Below, piece by piece: positions 45,632-55,307 of a stretch of 64,000 nt of DNA. The DNA is from Hyphomicrobiales bacterium. Lineage in GTDB: Bacteria; Pseudomonadota; Alphaproteobacteria; SPJN01. Each line of letters opens with the position of its first letter. The first letter of the stretch is position 1. The notes beneath the pieces were generated by a model. That model saw only the letters and a program-made list of their open reading frames with translations. It was not told the DNA's origin and did no database searches. The stretch lies in assembly GCA_006844605.1 (NCBI GenBank), contig SPJN01000002.1, positions 130,054-194,053 on the forward strand. Direction: 5' to 3'. The position numbers and the translations under genes were made by a program.

Positions 45632-45708
45632 GGACCCACGGGTGGGCAATGGGTCCGTTAATCAGGGGCACTCAACCGGCTGGCAATCGCCGGAAGCCCC
45701 ATATGGGG
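45632..45708 (+). promoter_or_regulatory. maeB leader with three consecutive inverted repeats
   Basis: GGACCCA/TGGGTCC (45632-45638 and 45650-45656), CCGGC/GCCGG (45676-45680 and 45689-45693) and the perfect palindrome CCCCATATGGGG (45697-45708) follow one another. The last GGGG is part of the ribosome site GGGGAGGGG before ATG 45717. Confidence 0.45.
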
Positions 45709-45716
45709 AGGGGCAT

Positions 45717-47984
45717 ATGGCCGACGATCTGAAAAGCATGGCATTGGACTATCATCGGTTTCCGCGACCGGGGAAGTTGGAAATTACACCGACAAAGAAG
45801 ATGGCGAACCAGCGTGATTTGGCGCTGGCCTATTCGCCCGGTGTGGCTGATGCCTGTATGTTGATCGCAGATGATCCCAAAGAGGCGGCCAATATGACCG
45901 CCCGCGGTAATCTGGTTGCCGTTATCTCAAACGGTACGGCGGTGCTTGGTCTGGGCAATATTGGGGCGTTGGCCTCCAAACCGGTGATGGAGGGCAAGGC
46001 CGTCCTGTTCAAGAAATTCGCCGGGGTTGATGTGTTCGACATCGAAGTGGACGAAACCGACCCCGACAAGATGGTTGAGATTGTTCGCGCGCTGGAGCCG
46101 ACATTCGGCGGCGTGAATCTTGAGGATATCAAGGCCCCGGAATGCTTTATTATTGAGGCAAAGTGCCGGGAAACCATGAACATTCCGGTATTCCATGATG
46201 ACCAGCACGGCACCGCAATTTGCGTGGCAGCGGCAATCTATAATGCCTTGCGCCTTGTGAACAAAAAGATCGAGGATGTGAAGGTTGTGGTGTCGGGCGC
46301 AGGGGCGGCGGCACAGGCCTGCACCATGCAAATCCTGTCACTGGGGGCCAAGGCTGAAAATATCCGCATGTGTGACCGCAAGGGCGTGATCTATCAGGGG
46401 CGCGAAGGGGTTGATCAGTTCAAGTCTCGCTTTGCCGTTGAAACAGACGAACGCAGCCTTGATGATGCGATTGATCAGGCCGATGTGTTTTTGGGCGTGT
46501 CAGGCCCCGGCACCATGACGGGCGATATGGTCAAGAAAATGGCCAAGGACCCAATTGTGCTGGCACTTGCCAACCCGACGCCTGAAATCCTGCCAGAGGA
46601 AGCCAAGGCTGCCCGTGATGATGTGATCATGGCGACGGGGCGGTCGGACTATCCCAATCAGGTGAACAATGTTCTGTGCTTCCCCTTCATTTTCCGCGGT
46701 GCGCTTGATTGCGGTGCGACTGTTATTAATGAGGAAATGAAAATTGCCACAGTAAAGGCCATTGCCGATCTGGCATTGGCGGAGCCATCCGAAGTGGTTG
46801 CCAGTGCCTATCAGGGCGAGAAGCTGACCTATGGCCGGGACTATTTGATCCCTAAACCGTTTGACCCCCGCCTGATTGTGCATATCGCCCCGGCGGTTGT
46901 GCAGGCGGCGATGGATAGCGGTGTGGCCACCCGTCCGATCACGGACATGGACGCCTATATCAAAAAGCTTGAGCAGTTCATCTATGAAAGCGGGCAGGCC
47001 ATGCGCCCGATCTTTGAACGCGCCAAGGAAAGTCCCAAGCGCGTGATCTATGCCGAAGGGGAAGACCCCCGCGTCCTGCGTACAGCGCAGATCGTGGTTG
47101 AGGACGGCTATGCCAGCCCGATCCTTGTTGGCGATAAGGGGTTGATTGAGGCACGGGCAAAGGACCTTGGCCTTGCCGATATGCTGGGGTCTGTGTCTAT
47201 CGTTGATCCCCACGCAATGGATGCGGGTGCGCTGGCCAAATTGGTTGATGCCCTACATGCCAGGCTGGGCCGTGCAGGCGTGTCGCCCGGTACGGCGGAA
47301 CGGATGCTGAAATCCGATGCAACAGTGTTGGCGGCCATGCTGCTTGATACCGGGGCAGGGGATGCGATGTTATGTGGGGCTGTCGGCGGCTTCTCAAAAC
47401 ATTTACGTGAGGTGTTCAATGTCATCGGTCTTGCCGATGGGGTCAGCCGTTACAGCGCCGTGCAAATGGTGCTGACGCAGCATGACACAATCTTTATCAC
47501 TGACAGTCATGCCAATCTTGACCCGTCAGCCGATCACCTTGCCACGATGGTGCCGCAGGCTGCCAAGGTTGTGGAACGGTTTGGCCTGACGCCGAAAGTC
47601 GCCATGTGTTCTCATGCCAATTTCGGGACAGAGCATGATGCCTCCGCCCGTAAGATGCGGCGGGCAACCGATTTGATCCGCGCGCAAAACCCTGATCTGG
47701 AAATTGACGGGGAAATGCAGGTCGATGCGGCGCTGAACGAAAATATTCGCAAGCGTTTATTGCCCGGCTCAACCCTTAGCGGGCGGGCAAACCTGTTGGT
47801 GATGCCGGATATTGATGCGGCGAATATCAGCTTTAATCTGGTGAAGCAGGTAACGCAGGGCCTGTCCGTTGGGCCGATCATGACGGGTCTAGCAAAGCCC
47901 GCCCATGTGGTCGCGACCGCAATATCCACGCGTGGACTGGTGAATATGACGGCGATGGCTGTTGTGGATGCCCAAGATAGATAA
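45717..47984 (+). CDS. maeB: NADP-dependent malic enzyme with phosphotransacetylase-like domain
   Basis: A 755-residue cytoplasmic enzyme converting malate to pyruvate and CO2 with NADPH. The N-terminal malic domain shows [13 protein letters not shown] and [15 protein letters not shown] (metal and substrate). [13 protein letters not shown] is the NADP Rossmann site. From about residue 440 a phosphate acetyltransferase-like domain follows, which in this family is regulatory and binds acetyl-CoA rather than being catalytic. ATG 45717 ([13 protein letters not shown]) has a strong ribosome site. Confidence 0.96.
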   Translation: MADDLKSMALDYHRFPRPGKLEITPTKKMANQRDLALAYSPGVADACMLIADDPKEAANMTARGNLVAVISNGTAVLGLGNIGALASKPVMEGKAVLFKKFAGVDVFDIEVDETDPDKMVEIVRALEPTFGGVNLEDIKAPECFIIEAKCRETMNIPVFHDDQHGTAICVAAAIYNALRLVNKKIEDVKVVVSGAGAAAQACTMQILSLGAKAENIRMCDRKGVIYQGREGVDQFKSRFAVETDERSLDDAIDQADVFLGVSGPGTMTGDMVKKMAKDPIVLALANPTPEILPEEAKAARDDVIMATGRSDYPNQVNNVLCFPFIFRGALDCGATVINEEMKIATVKAIADLALAEPSEVVASAYQGEKLTYGRDYLIPKPFDPRLIVHIAPAVVQAAMDSGVATRPITDMDAYIKKLEQFIYESGQAMRPIFERAKESPKRVIYAEGEDPRVLRTAQIVVEDGYASPILVGDKGLIEARAKDLGLADMLGSVSIVDPHAMDAGALAKLVDALHARLGRAGVSPGTAERMLKSDATVLAAMLLDTGAGDAMLCGAVGGFSKHLREVFNVIGLADGVSRYSAVQMVLTQHDTIFITDSHANLDPSADHLATMVPQAAKVVERFGLTPKVAMCSHANFGTEHDASARKMRRATDLIRAQNPDLEIDGEMQVDAALNENIRKRLLPGSTLSGRANLLVMPDIDAANISFNLVKQVTQGLSVGPIMTGLAKPAHVVATAISTRGLVNMTAMAVVDAQDR

Positions 47985-47993
47985 AGGATAGAT

Positions 47994-48027
47994 CAAGGCA
48001 CGCAATGGCGTTGCCGCTGATGCCTTG
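47994..48027. other. Inverted repeat between convergent maeB and rlmN
   Basis: CAAGGCA (47994-48000) and TGCCTTG (48021-48027) are exact inverse complements around 20 bases that contain a smaller GCAA/TTGC pair. No T run is present on either side. A 3'-end structure shared by both transcripts is possible. Confidence 0.35.
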
Positions 48028-48097
48028 GCGTGGGCGGCGCGTCGGTCGGCTAGGGTGTTGTGCCCATCTAACTGGTCACCCTTGAAACCGGTCGCGA

Positions 48098-49312
48098 TTA
48101 TTCAGAAACAGGATTCTGTAATTCCTTTGACCGCATTTCGGCCAAAACTTCCGACTTGCGCTTTTTCAGGCTTTCGGATTTCAACTGCCCACAAGCGGCC
48201 ATGATATCGCGACCACGCGGTGTGCGGATCGGGCTGGCATAGCCTGCGCGATTGACATAGGCGCCGAATTCTTCAATCCGGTCCCAGTCAGAACATTCAT
48301 AGGGTGCGCCGGGCCACGGGTTGAAGGGGATCAAATTGATCTTGGCAGGAATGCCCTTTAACAATTGCACCAGCTTTTTGGCATCGGCGTTACTGTCATT
48401 CACACCCTTCAACATCACATATTCAAAGGTGATGCGGCGTGCGTTTGACAGGCCGGGATAGCGGCGGCAGGCGGCCAGCAATTCGTCCAGATTATATTTC
48501 TTGTTGATGGGGACCAGACGGTCGCGAATATCATCGCGCACGGCGTGTAACGAAATGGCGAGGTTAACGCCGATTTCATCGCCGCAGCGATCCATCATCG
48601 GCACAATGCCGGACGTGGACAGGGTGATGCGGCGACGCGAAAGGCTGATGCCTTCTTCGTCTGCCATGATCTTCATGGCCGCTTTCACATGGTCGAAATT
48701 ATACAGCGGCTCCCCCATGCCCATCAGCACGATATTGGTCAGCTTGCGACCTGAAACGGGGGTGGGCCATTCGGCCAACCGGTCACGCGCGATCATCATC
48801 TGCCCGACGATTTCGCCGGGGGTCAGGTTGCGCACCAGCTTTTGCGTGCCGGTATGACAGAAGGTGCAGTTCAGCGTGCAACCAACCTGCGAAGAAACAC
48901 ACAGCGTGCCGCGATCAGTTTCGGGGATATAGACGGTTTCAGCTTCCTGCCCGTCGCCAAAGCGCAACAACCATTTGATCGTCCCGTCTTCGGAAATTTC
49001 TTCGGTCACGATTTCAGGGCGACCAACGATGAAATTTTCTTCAAGCGCCGCGCGCAACGCCTTTGACAGATTTGTCATGTTGGCGAATTCGGTTGCGCCC
49101 TGATGATACAGCCAATGCCAGACTTGCTGGACGCGCATCTTGATGCTTTTGGGGCCTGCCTCAATCTTGGACAGGGCGTCGGCCAATTCATCCCGGCTCA
49201 TCCCGATCAATTGCGGGCGCGGGTCTGCCCCAACCTTGCCAGAGGCAAAATCATCAAAGCTTGGCGCGTCGTCGGCCAGCCAGTCCTTTACATTGGGGTT
49301 GGGCTTTGTCAT
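48098..49312 (-). CDS. rlmN: 23S rRNA (A2503-C2)/tRNA (A37-C2) methyltransferase
   Basis: A 404-residue radical-SAM enzyme that methylates A2503 of 23S rRNA and A37 of some tRNAs at C2. [14 protein letters not shown] is the CX3CX2C iron-sulfur motif. [13 protein letters not shown] binds SAM, and AACGQL near the C-terminus holds the second catalytic cysteine. ATG 49312 ([11 protein letters not shown]) is preferred, since the longer frame to 49375 would overlap the IalB-like gene. That gene ends 13 bases upstream on the same strand. Confidence 0.96.
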   Translation of the reverse strand: MTKPNPNVKDWLADDAPSFDDFASGKVGADPRPQLIGMSRDELADALSKIEAGPKSIKMRVQQVWHWLYHQGATEFANMTNLSKALRAALEENFIVGRPEIVTEEISEDGTIKWLLRFGDGQEAETVYIPETDRGTLCVSSQVGCTLNCTFCHTGTQKLVRNLTPGEIVGQMMIARDRLAEWPTPVSGRKLTNIVLMGMGEPLYNFDHVKAAMKIMADEEGISLSRRRITLSTSGIVPMMDRCGDEIGVNLAISLHAVRDDIRDRLVPINKKYNLDELLAACRRYPGLSNARRITFEYVMLKGVNDSNADAKKLVQLLKGIPAKINLIPFNPWPGAPYECSDWDRIEEFGAYVNRAGYASPIRTPRGRDIMAACGQLKSESLKKRKSEVLAEMRSKELQNPVSE

Positions 49313-49325
49313 GCCCGGACACTTA

Positions 49326-49868
49326 TTACAACTTGCAGGCTTTGGAAATAGCGTTATACGCCGCAGTAAATCCACTTAGCGAATAAACATCCGTTGTATT
49401 GGTGCCCCGGCGGCTTTTACCCTTTACCGTCATTTTTGAGCCGCGTTTCATGGCTGTTATCAAGGCATTGACCTTGTTTGACGGGGCCCAGCCATCCTGA
49501 TGCTGGGTAGTAAAGCCGATATCGGTACTGCCGATCCGTGCCGAAAGTGACGACCCTGACGCCTTTTCAGCCAAGGGATAGCCCATTTGGACATTGATTT
49601 CGGTCTGTTTGCTGCTGGGCACCTTTGACACAAAGAAATTGATGGCACCACGGCGCACGCCCTTGGGGTTTGTGTCCTTGGGAGCGGCAATCATATAGCA
49701 ATAGGTTTGCCCGTTTTCCGTGACCTTTACGGCGGTCCAATCCTTGTGCGTGCCCAAATCGGTTTCTGTTGCCTGTGCGCTGACGGACAGGCCCGCAAGC
49801 AATCCGGCCCCCAAAAGCAGGGCTCTGAATGATGTGAAGAAGGACAAGGTTCGGGTCATAACGCTCAT
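49326..49868 (-). CDS. IalB-like (invasion-associated locus B) secreted protein
   Basis: A 180-residue exported protein. The signal peptide (hydrophobic residues about 12-32) ends near SAQA. The mature part begins with the [11 protein letters not shown] block, then [20 protein letters not shown] and INFFVSKVP, matching IalB-family proteins of Alphaproteobacteria; C-terminal SKAC may pair with the CYM cysteine. IalB was described in Bartonella invasion of red cells, but most family members are in free-living bacteria and the molecular role is unknown. Confidence 0.85.
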   Translation of the reverse strand: MSVMTRTLSFFTSFRALLLGAGLLAGLSVSAQATETDLGTHKDWTAVKVTENGQTYCYMIAAPKDTNPKGVRRGAINFFVSKVPSSKQTEINVQMGYPLAEKASGSSLSARIGSTDIGFTTQHQDGWAPSNKVNALITAMKRGSKMTVKGKSRRGTNTTDVYSLSGFTAAYNAISKACKL

Positions 49869-50199
49869 AATATCTGGCTGTTGCGAAAACGCTGAATCAT
49901 TGGACTACAGATTGCCTTTCTGGCGTCTAAAGTAAACAGGCAAGCCCAACTTTCCCGCATCTATTCGGTTGATACCCTGATCGTGCGGCAAGAATTTGTC
50001 TGCAATTTGACGGGGTGGGGCAGGGCGGCATTAAATTACCTGTTTCGGCCTTGCACCGGACATGTAATGGCATTTACCATGTCAATATAAAGGGAGCTGA
50101 AAATCTTGCCCGTCACTCATTAACAATGATTGTGTTGGGCATGAAGGCTGCTATCATCGCGCCACAGTATTTCCCATTGATTGTTAAGGAGAAAAACCG
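49869..50199. other. 331-base intergenic region between the IalB-like and quinone oxidoreductase genes
   Basis: This divergent gap must hold promoters for both directions. I see a bulged inverted repeat (ACATGTAATGGCATTTACCATGT, reading as two arms ACATG-TAA / TTACC-ATGT) around 50060, and an AAGGAG ribosome site at 50186-50191. I see no RNA gene and no convincing coding frame. Confidence 0.5.
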
Positions 50200-51177
50200 A
50201 TGAAAGCAGTGGTTTGTCGTGAGTATGGCCCCCCCGAAAGCCTAAAGGTTGAGGAATTGCCCGATCCCGAACCCAAAGAGGGTCAGGTGATTATTGATGT
50301 GGCAGCCTGCGGGGTGAACTTCCCCGACACGTTGATCATTCAGGGTAAATATCAGTTTCAGCCGCCCTTCCCGTTTTCACCCGGTGGTGAAGTGTCGGGC
50401 ACGGTATGCAAGGTTGGTGACGGTGTTACAGACCTGAAAATTGGCGATCAGATTGTTACCGGCACAGGCTGGGGCGGCATGGCGGAGAAAATTGCGGTGA
50501 ATGCCGCCACCGCGATCCGCGTGCCCAAGGGGCTGGATCTTGTGCAGGCCGCCGGGTCGATGATGACATACGGCACTTCGCACCATGCGCTCAAAGACCG
50601 TGCGAAATTGCAGCCCGGCGAAACCGTGCTTGTGATGGGTGCGGCGGGCGGTGTTGGTATTGCCGCTGTTGATCTGGCCAAAGCTGCCGGGGCCAAGGTT
50701 ATTGCCGCTGCCTCCACAGATGAAAAACTTGCTGTGTGTAAAGAGTATGGCGCGGATGAGTTGATCAATTACGAAACAGAAGACATGAAGGAACGGATCA
50801 AGGAAATCACAGGCGGCAAGGGTGTCGATGTGGTTTATGATCCGGTCGGTGATCGGTTCGCCGAACCCGCCGTGCGGTCAATGGCGTGGAATGGCCGTTA
50901 TTTGGTTGTCGGGTTCGCAGCAGGCGACATCCCGAAAATCCCGCTGAACCTTGCCCTGCTTAAGGGCTGTTCCCTTATGGGGGTTTTCTGGGGTCGCTTT
51001 AATGGTGAAGAACCTGCAGCAAGTGCCGAGAATCTGGCAGAGCTGCAAGCCATGTTTGAAGACGGAACGTTGAAGCCGTTGGTGTCAAAAACCTATCCGT
51101 TTGCGGACGCGCCGCAGGCCATCCGTGATTTGATGGAACGCCGCGCCAAGGGCAAAATCTGCTTGGTCACCGGCTAA
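50200..51177 (+). CDS. NADPH:quinone oxidoreductase family (zinc-independent MDR)
   Basis: A 325-residue medium-chain reductase related to the gene at 10141. NFPDTLIIQGKYQ and SPGGEVSGTV lie in the catalytic half. VLVMGAAGGVGIAAVDLAK is the NADP-binding motif, and VYDPVGDRFAEPAV follows. AAGGAG lies 8 bases before the ATG. It precedes a metallo-beta-lactamase-fold gene by 29 bases and is probably co-transcribed with it. Such enzymes often reduce enoyl-CoA or alpha,beta-unsaturated carbonyls rather than quinones. Confidence 0.9.
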   Translation: MKAVVCREYGPPESLKVEELPDPEPKEGQVIIDVAACGVNFPDTLIIQGKYQFQPPFPFSPGGEVSGTVCKVGDGVTDLKIGDQIVTGTGWGGMAEKIAVNAATAIRVPKGLDLVQAAGSMMTYGTSHHALKDRAKLQPGETVLVMGAAGGVGIAAVDLAKAAGAKVIAAASTDEKLAVCKEYGADELINYETEDMKERIKEITGGKGVDVVYDPVGDRFAEPAVRSMAWNGRYLVVGFAAGDIPKIPLNLALLKGCSLMGVFWGRFNGEEPAASAENLAELQAMFEDGTLKPLVSKTYPFADAPQAIRDLMERRAKGKICLVTG

Positions 51178-51206
51178 GCTGACGCATCGTTAAGGGGGTG
51201 TCTCGC

Positions 51207-52271
51207 ATGAAAAAGATATTGGGTATTATTGTCGGTGTGCTGCTGGTTTTTGTGGCCATTGGCGTTGCCATGCAGGAAGCAATTGTTGAACGCATGATGC
51301 CGAATATTGTGGCGCAGAATCTGGAACGTGACGTGGTCCGGGATTTGCCCGACGGCTTGCATGTTTTTGTCTGTGGCGCGGGCTCCCCCATGCCGAACCC
51401 GAATGCGGGCGGCCCTTGCCTTGTGGTTATTGCCGGGCAGGATGTTTATGTGGTTGATGCGGGCACCGGCGGCTCGCGCACCATGGCGCTGGGCGGGGTT
51501 AATCCCGGTGCCGTCAAGGGGCTGTTCCTGACGCATTTCCATTCAGATCATATTGATGGCTTGGGTGAGATGATGTTGCAGCGTTGGGTTGGCGGTACGC
51601 ATAGCGCGCCATTGCCCGTTTATGGCCCTGTCGGGGTTGGGACAATCGTTGATGGCTTCAACATGGCCTATACGCCTGACTTCGGTTACCGCGTTGCCCA
51701 TCATGGCGAAGATATCGTGCCGCGTAGCGGTGCAGGGGGCAGTGCGGTGTCGTTTGCGGTGCCGCCGCAGGGGCAGGCAGTAACCGTGCTAGAAGAAGGT
51801 GGCCTGACGGTCATTGCCTTTTCAGTTGATCACAGCCCAGTCAGCCCGGCAGTTGGCTATCGCTTTGACTATAAGGGGCGTTCGGTCACGATATCAGGCG
51901 ATACGGCCAAATCGGCCAATCTGGAAAAGTTCGCCCAAGGCACCGACCTGCTGATGCATGAAGGTCTGGCCGCAAATTTGGTCAAGATTATGGAACAATC
52001 CGCCCGTCAGGCAGGTCGCGATAATCTGGCCAAGATTTTCTTTGATATTCAGGATTATCACGCCACCCCGGTTGAGGCGGCGCAAAGCGCTGAAACCGCC
52101 GGGGCCAAGATGCTGGGCTTTTATCATATTGTCCCGCCATTACTGGTGAAGCCGATGGAAGGGTTGTTCCTGCGCGGCGTTGAAGACGCCTATAGTGGGC
52201 CGGTTGTGGTTTCAACCGATGGCACATTCTATCACATGCCGGCTGGAACGGATGACGTATCCGTTGACTAG
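51207..52271 (+). CDS. Membrane-anchored metallo-beta-lactamase-fold hydrolase
   Basis: A 354-residue binuclear zinc hydrolase. One N-terminal transmembrane segment (ILGIIVGVLLVFVAIGVAM) exports or anchors the catalytic domain. THFHSDHIDGLGE carries the HxHxDH metal motif. ISGDTAKS gives the bridging aspartate, and FYHIVPP a late metal histidine. The arrangement resembles arylsulfatase/RNase Z-like members, but the substrate is unknown. ATG 51207 has AAGGGGG 8 bases upstream. A clear terminator follows. Confidence 0.87.
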   Translation: MKKILGIIVGVLLVFVAIGVAMQEAIVERMMPNIVAQNLERDVVRDLPDGLHVFVCGAGSPMPNPNAGGPCLVVIAGQDVYVVDAGTGGSRTMALGGVNPGAVKGLFLTHFHSDHIDGLGEMMLQRWVGGTHSAPLPVYGPVGVGTIVDGFNMAYTPDFGYRVAHHGEDIVPRSGAGGSAVSFAVPPQGQAVTVLEEGGLTVIAFSVDHSPVSPAVGYRFDYKGRSVTISGDTAKSANLEKFAQGTDLLMHEGLAANLVKIMEQSARQAGRDNLAKIFFDIQDYHATPVEAAQSAETAGAKMLGFYHIVPPLLVKPMEGLFLRGVEDAYSGPVVVSTDGTFYHMPAGTDDVSVD

Positions 52272-52296
52272 ACGACGAGACTATTGACTGCATTGG

Positions 52297-52328
52297 CCGC
52301 CCTTGCGAAAGCAAGGGTGGTCTTTTTT
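52297..52328 (+). terminator. Rho-independent terminator between the MBL and acyl-CoA synthetase genes
   Basis: CCGCCCTTGC, a GAAA tetraloop and GCAAGGGTGG form a 10-base stem with one G-U pair, followed by six T (52323-52328). It ends 20 bases before the next ATG, so readthrough or a promoter inside this short space must serve the synthetase gene. Confidence 0.9.
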
Positions 52329-52348
52329 ATGGGAAGAGGGGAAGCCAA

Positions 52349-54145
52349 ATGGGCCTTCTAAGGGAAGCGAAATATCTGCGCGATATGGGACGGGCAATCA
52401 TCGCCATTTCAAAGTTCGACGTCAGCAAGGCCGCGACCGTGCCTGATTACTTTGAACAAATGGTTGATCGTCGCAAGGACGCACCCTTGTTCTATTTCGA
52501 AGACGACATACTGTCCTACCGCCAGATTGACGATTGGGCCAACCAGTTCGCCCATTACCTGACCGGCCAGGGTATCGGCAAGGGTGACGTCATCGCCATC
52601 AATATGGAAAATCGCCCCGCCTATGTGGCGGCATGGATGGGTGCGGCGAAAATTGGCGCGACATCTGCCCTGATCAATACCAATCTGGGCGGGGCACAAC
52701 TTGCCCATTGTTTGAATGTGGCCAAGGCCAAATTGCTGGTGCTGGGCGCTGAATTGGCGGACCAGTTCAACAGCGCCCGTGACGCGCTTGATCCCATGCC
52801 CGCTATATTGGTTGATGGCGATGGGGCATTGATTGATGGGGCAGGTGCCTTGTCAGATGCGATTGATGGACAGCCAACCACCCGCCCGGACAAATCATGC
52901 CGCGCCGGGATGACGTTGGGGGACAGCGATCTGTTCTATATCTATACGTCTGGCACAACAGGCCTGCCCAAGGCGGCGCATTTCTCGCATCTACGATTTA
53001 TGATGACGGCAACCGGATCGGGCACTGCGCTGAAGCTGGGACACAGTGACCGGCACTATATTTGCCTGCCGCTTTATCATACCGCGGGCGGCGTCATGGC
53101 GCTGGGCGCGGCGTGGACAATGGGTGCCGCCGCCGTGTTGGTGCCCAAATTCTCAGCCAGTCGCTTTTTTGCCGATGCTGTTAAATATGATGTGACCAGC
53201 TTCCAATATATTGGTGAGCTTTTGCGTTATCTGGTCAACAGCCCCGCAGTGCCTGAAGAAAAAATGCACAAGATCACACGTTGCATCGGCAATGGCCTGC
53301 GCCCGGAAATCTGGGAAACGGTCGAGACGCGGTTTGGCATCAATAAGGTGGTTGAGTTTTATGGCGCAACCGAAGGCAATGTCGCGTTGATGAACCTTGA
53401 AGGCAAGCGCGGCACGGTTGGTCGCTTGCCCGGTTACTTGCGCAAGGCAACCGGCGTCACATGCGTGCGCTATGATGTTGAAAATGATGAAGTGATGCGC
53501 GGCCCCGATGGCCTGTGTATTGAATGTAAGCCGGGTGAACCGGGCGAGGCTGTGGGCCGTTTGCCGACATCGTCTGACGCCAAGACGGGCCGGTTCGAAG
53601 GTTATTCAGATGAATCAGCTACCAAGAAGAAAATCCTGAACGACGTCTTTGAAAAGGGCGATGCCTTTTTCCGCACCGGTGATCTGTTGCGCTTTGATAA
53701 GGATGGCTACTGGTATTTCGTTGACCGGATCGGCGACACCTTTCGCTGGAAGGGTGAGAATGTAGCGACATCGGAAGTTGCCGAAGTCATTGCCGTGATG
53801 GATCATATCGACGAGGTGAATATTTATGGCGTGCAAATCCCCGGTGCCGATGGCCGTGCGGGCATGGCGTCTATTGTTGCCGGTGACGGGTTCGACCTTG
53901 CGGCATTCCATGCGCAGACACAAAAGGACTTGGCAGCCTATGCCCGGCCTTTATTCTTGCGGATGCAGCCGGAAATCGAAATCACAGGCACGTTCAAGCA
54001 CCGTAAGGTTGACCTTGTGAAAGACGGGTTTGACCCTGACAAAATTGCGGAGCCGCTTTATTTCCGCGATAGCGAAACGGGCAGTTACGTGCCGCTCGAC
54101 AAGGCATTATATGACCGGATCATCGCGGGCGAGGTGCGGTTCTAA
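52349..54145 (+). CDS. Long/very-long-chain acyl-CoA synthetase, FATP type
   Basis: A 598-residue AMP-forming ligase that activates fatty acids to acyl-CoA, possibly coupled to uptake. LFYIYTSGTTGLPKAAHFSH is the AMP-binding signature (around residue 205). VEFYGATEGNVAL is the A5 motif and FRTGDLLRFDKDGYWYFVDRIGDTFRWKGENV the FATP/VLACS signature. The N-terminal region, with DYFEQMVDRRKD, is typical of bacterial FadD17/FATP-like proteins. A GAGGGGAAG ribosome site precedes ATG 52349. It converges with the PF10118 gene through a shared terminator. Confidence 0.92.
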   Translation: MGLLREAKYLRDMGRAIIAISKFDVSKAATVPDYFEQMVDRRKDAPLFYFEDDILSYRQIDDWANQFAHYLTGQGIGKGDVIAINMENRPAYVAAWMGAAKIGATSALINTNLGGAQLAHCLNVAKAKLLVLGAELADQFNSARDALDPMPAILVDGDGALIDGAGALSDAIDGQPTTRPDKSCRAGMTLGDSDLFYIYTSGTTGLPKAAHFSHLRFMMTATGSGTALKLGHSDRHYICLPLYHTAGGVMALGAAWTMGAAAVLVPKFSASRFFADAVKYDVTSFQYIGELLRYLVNSPAVPEEKMHKITRCIGNGLRPEIWETVETRFGINKVVEFYGATEGNVALMNLEGKRGTVGRLPGYLRKATGVTCVRYDVENDEVMRGPDGLCIECKPGEPGEAVGRLPTSSDAKTGRFEGYSDESATKKKILNDVFEKGDAFFRTGDLLRFDKDGYWYFVDRIGDTFRWKGENVATSEVAEVIAVMDHIDEVNIYGVQIPGADGRAGMASIVAGDGFDLAAFHAQTQKDLAAYARPLFLRMQPEIEITGTFKHRKVDLVKDGFDPDKIAEPLYFRDSETGSYVPLDKALYDRIIAGEVRF

Positions 54146-54174
54146 CCTCCTTGCGTCCCGATAATTTGAACACA

Positions 54175-54210
54175 AAAAAGCCGCCCTCAACTGAATGAGG
54201 ACGGCTTTTT
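54175..54210. terminator. Bidirectional terminator
   Basis: AAAAAGCCGCCCTCA and TGAGGACGGCTTTTT form a 15-base stem with a single C-A mismatch and a 6-base loop. Its A and T flanks let it end both the synthetase transcript and the convergent PF10118 transcript. Confidence 0.9.
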
Positions 54211-54233
54211 CTTTAAGCGGTTTTGATGCGCTG

Positions 54234-55157
54234 TTATTCAGCGGCGATCAGGAAAGCTTCAGGTGCTTCGTCTTTTGAGTTGGCCTCGGCATCCCACTTT
54301 TCGATATATTCGCTGTTATCGAAATCCCACGGATGGAAGTCATCTTTGAAGAATGCTTTGAATTCGGGCCACATCTTGCGGAAGATACCCGGCTTGCCCC
54401 AAGCATAGGTCATGGTTGACCAATGGGCCTTGAAGTTGAACAGGTTGCCAGAGGCATACATCAAGCGGGTGTAGTACATGAATGTACGTGCCATGAACGG
54501 TACGGACACCATGCGCAGGGCGCGCTTGCGGGCCTTTTCAAATTCTTTCTTGTCTTTGATTGCTACGCGCATCAGGTCAAAGCAAACAGCCTTATGTTCG
54601 CTTTCTTCAACTGCATGCCACAGCCAAACGCTGCGCATGGCAGGGTGCGCGCCGTCCAGCGCCTCAGGGTTGGACAAAAGACCATTGGCCAGAACGGCGG
54701 TCCAATGTTCCAGGGCAACAGTGATGCCCAGCTGCTGATATTTGTTCAGCACCTTTTTGCCCATTTCCAAATCGCGCCATACTTCAGCTTCGATTTTTTT
54801 GGCGGGCAGGCCGTCACGTTCCAGCATTTCGTTATAGGCTTCATGTTCGCGGGTGTGGATTGCTTCCTGCGTCATGAAGTTTTTGATTTCTTTCTTCAGC
54901 TTCTTGTCCGTCACGTCCTTCAGGAAGGGGCGGGTTGAATCAATGAAGAATGTTTCGCCAGCCGGGAACAGCAATGACATTGCGTTCAACAGGTTGGAGC
55001 GGCCCGGGCAACCGTCAAGCCAGTCATAATGCACGGTTTCGTCAAAGCCGAAATCGATATTGCGCGGGATAATTTCCTTGGCGGACAGGCTTTGAGATTC
55101 CTGTGCGGCTGCGGGGATTGCTTCTTCGGGGGCAATTGTTTGTGTCATCTCAGACAT
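54234..55157 (-). CDS. PF10118 family predicted metal-dependent (ferritin-like diiron) protein
   Basis: A 307-residue soluble helical protein of the PF10118 family, annotated as predicted metal-dependent hydrolase. Candidate metal ligands appear in order: GETFFIDS, TQEAIHTREHEAYNE (ExxH), VALEHWTAV and HAVEESEHKAVCFD (ExxEH). This is the ligand pattern of diiron ferritin-like enzymes, so an oxygenase or desaturase-like reaction is as likely as hydrolysis. The transcript should start from the promoter at 55235-55264, which is covered by a palindromic operator. It follows the DUF1232 gene on the same strand with a 150-base gap. Confidence 0.85.
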   Translation of the reverse strand: MSEMTQTIAPEEAIPAAAQESQSLSAKEIIPRNIDFGFDETVHYDWLDGCPGRSNLLNAMSLLFPAGETFFIDSTRPFLKDVTDKKLKKEIKNFMTQEAIHTREHEAYNEMLERDGLPAKKIEAEVWRDLEMGKKVLNKYQQLGITVALEHWTAVLANGLLSNPEALDGAHPAMRSVWLWHAVEESEHKAVCFDLMRVAIKDKKEFEKARKRALRMVSVPFMARTFMYYTRLMYASGNLFNFKAHWSTMTYAWGKPGIFRKMWPEFKAFFKDDFHPWDFDNSEYIEKWDAEANSKDEAPEAFLIAAE

Positions 55158-55234
55158 TGGTTTTCCCTAACTTTGGTGGCGGGCGATGGCCCTGCCTTTC
55201 AAATAGTGACGGTCTATGCCGTCTGATCACGTCC

Positions 55235-55264
55235 TTTATATGGTGCTATTGACATGATTGTCAA
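55235..55264 (-). promoter_or_regulatory. Sigma-70-like promoter of the PF10118 gene
   Basis: On the minus strand a perfect -35 TTGACA (55264-55259) is followed after 18 bases by TATAAA (55240-55235), about 80 bases before the start codon. The -35 box is one half of the proximal operator palindrome. Confidence 0.7.
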
Positions 55265-55286
55265 GTACTGTTGACAGGTTTGTCAA
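55249..55286. promoter_or_regulatory. Two tandem TTGACA-N4-TGTCAA operators
   Basis: TTGACATGATTGTCAA (55249-55264) and TTGACAGGTTTGTCAA (55271-55286) are both perfect 6-4-6 palindromes. Their centres are 22 bases apart, two helical turns, so two dimers could bind one face of the DNA. The proximal site overlaps the -35 box. The binding protein is not encoded next to it. Confidence 0.8.
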
Positions 55287-55307
55287 AATAACACAGAGAG
55301 GCGTGAT

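Noticed and set aside
46500..47213. Minus-strand open frame of 237 codons over maeB
   Set aside because: The plus strand encodes the continuous malic enzyme with conserved motifs on both sides of this region.
50055..50085. Inverted repeat before the quinone oxidoreductase as an operator
   Set aside because: The arms match only when one or two bulged bases are allowed, so it is too weak to claim.
50015..50203. Short plus-strand frame in the gap before the quinone oxidoreductase
   Set aside because: It has no ribosome site, covers the presumed promoter region and overlaps the well-supported start at 50200.
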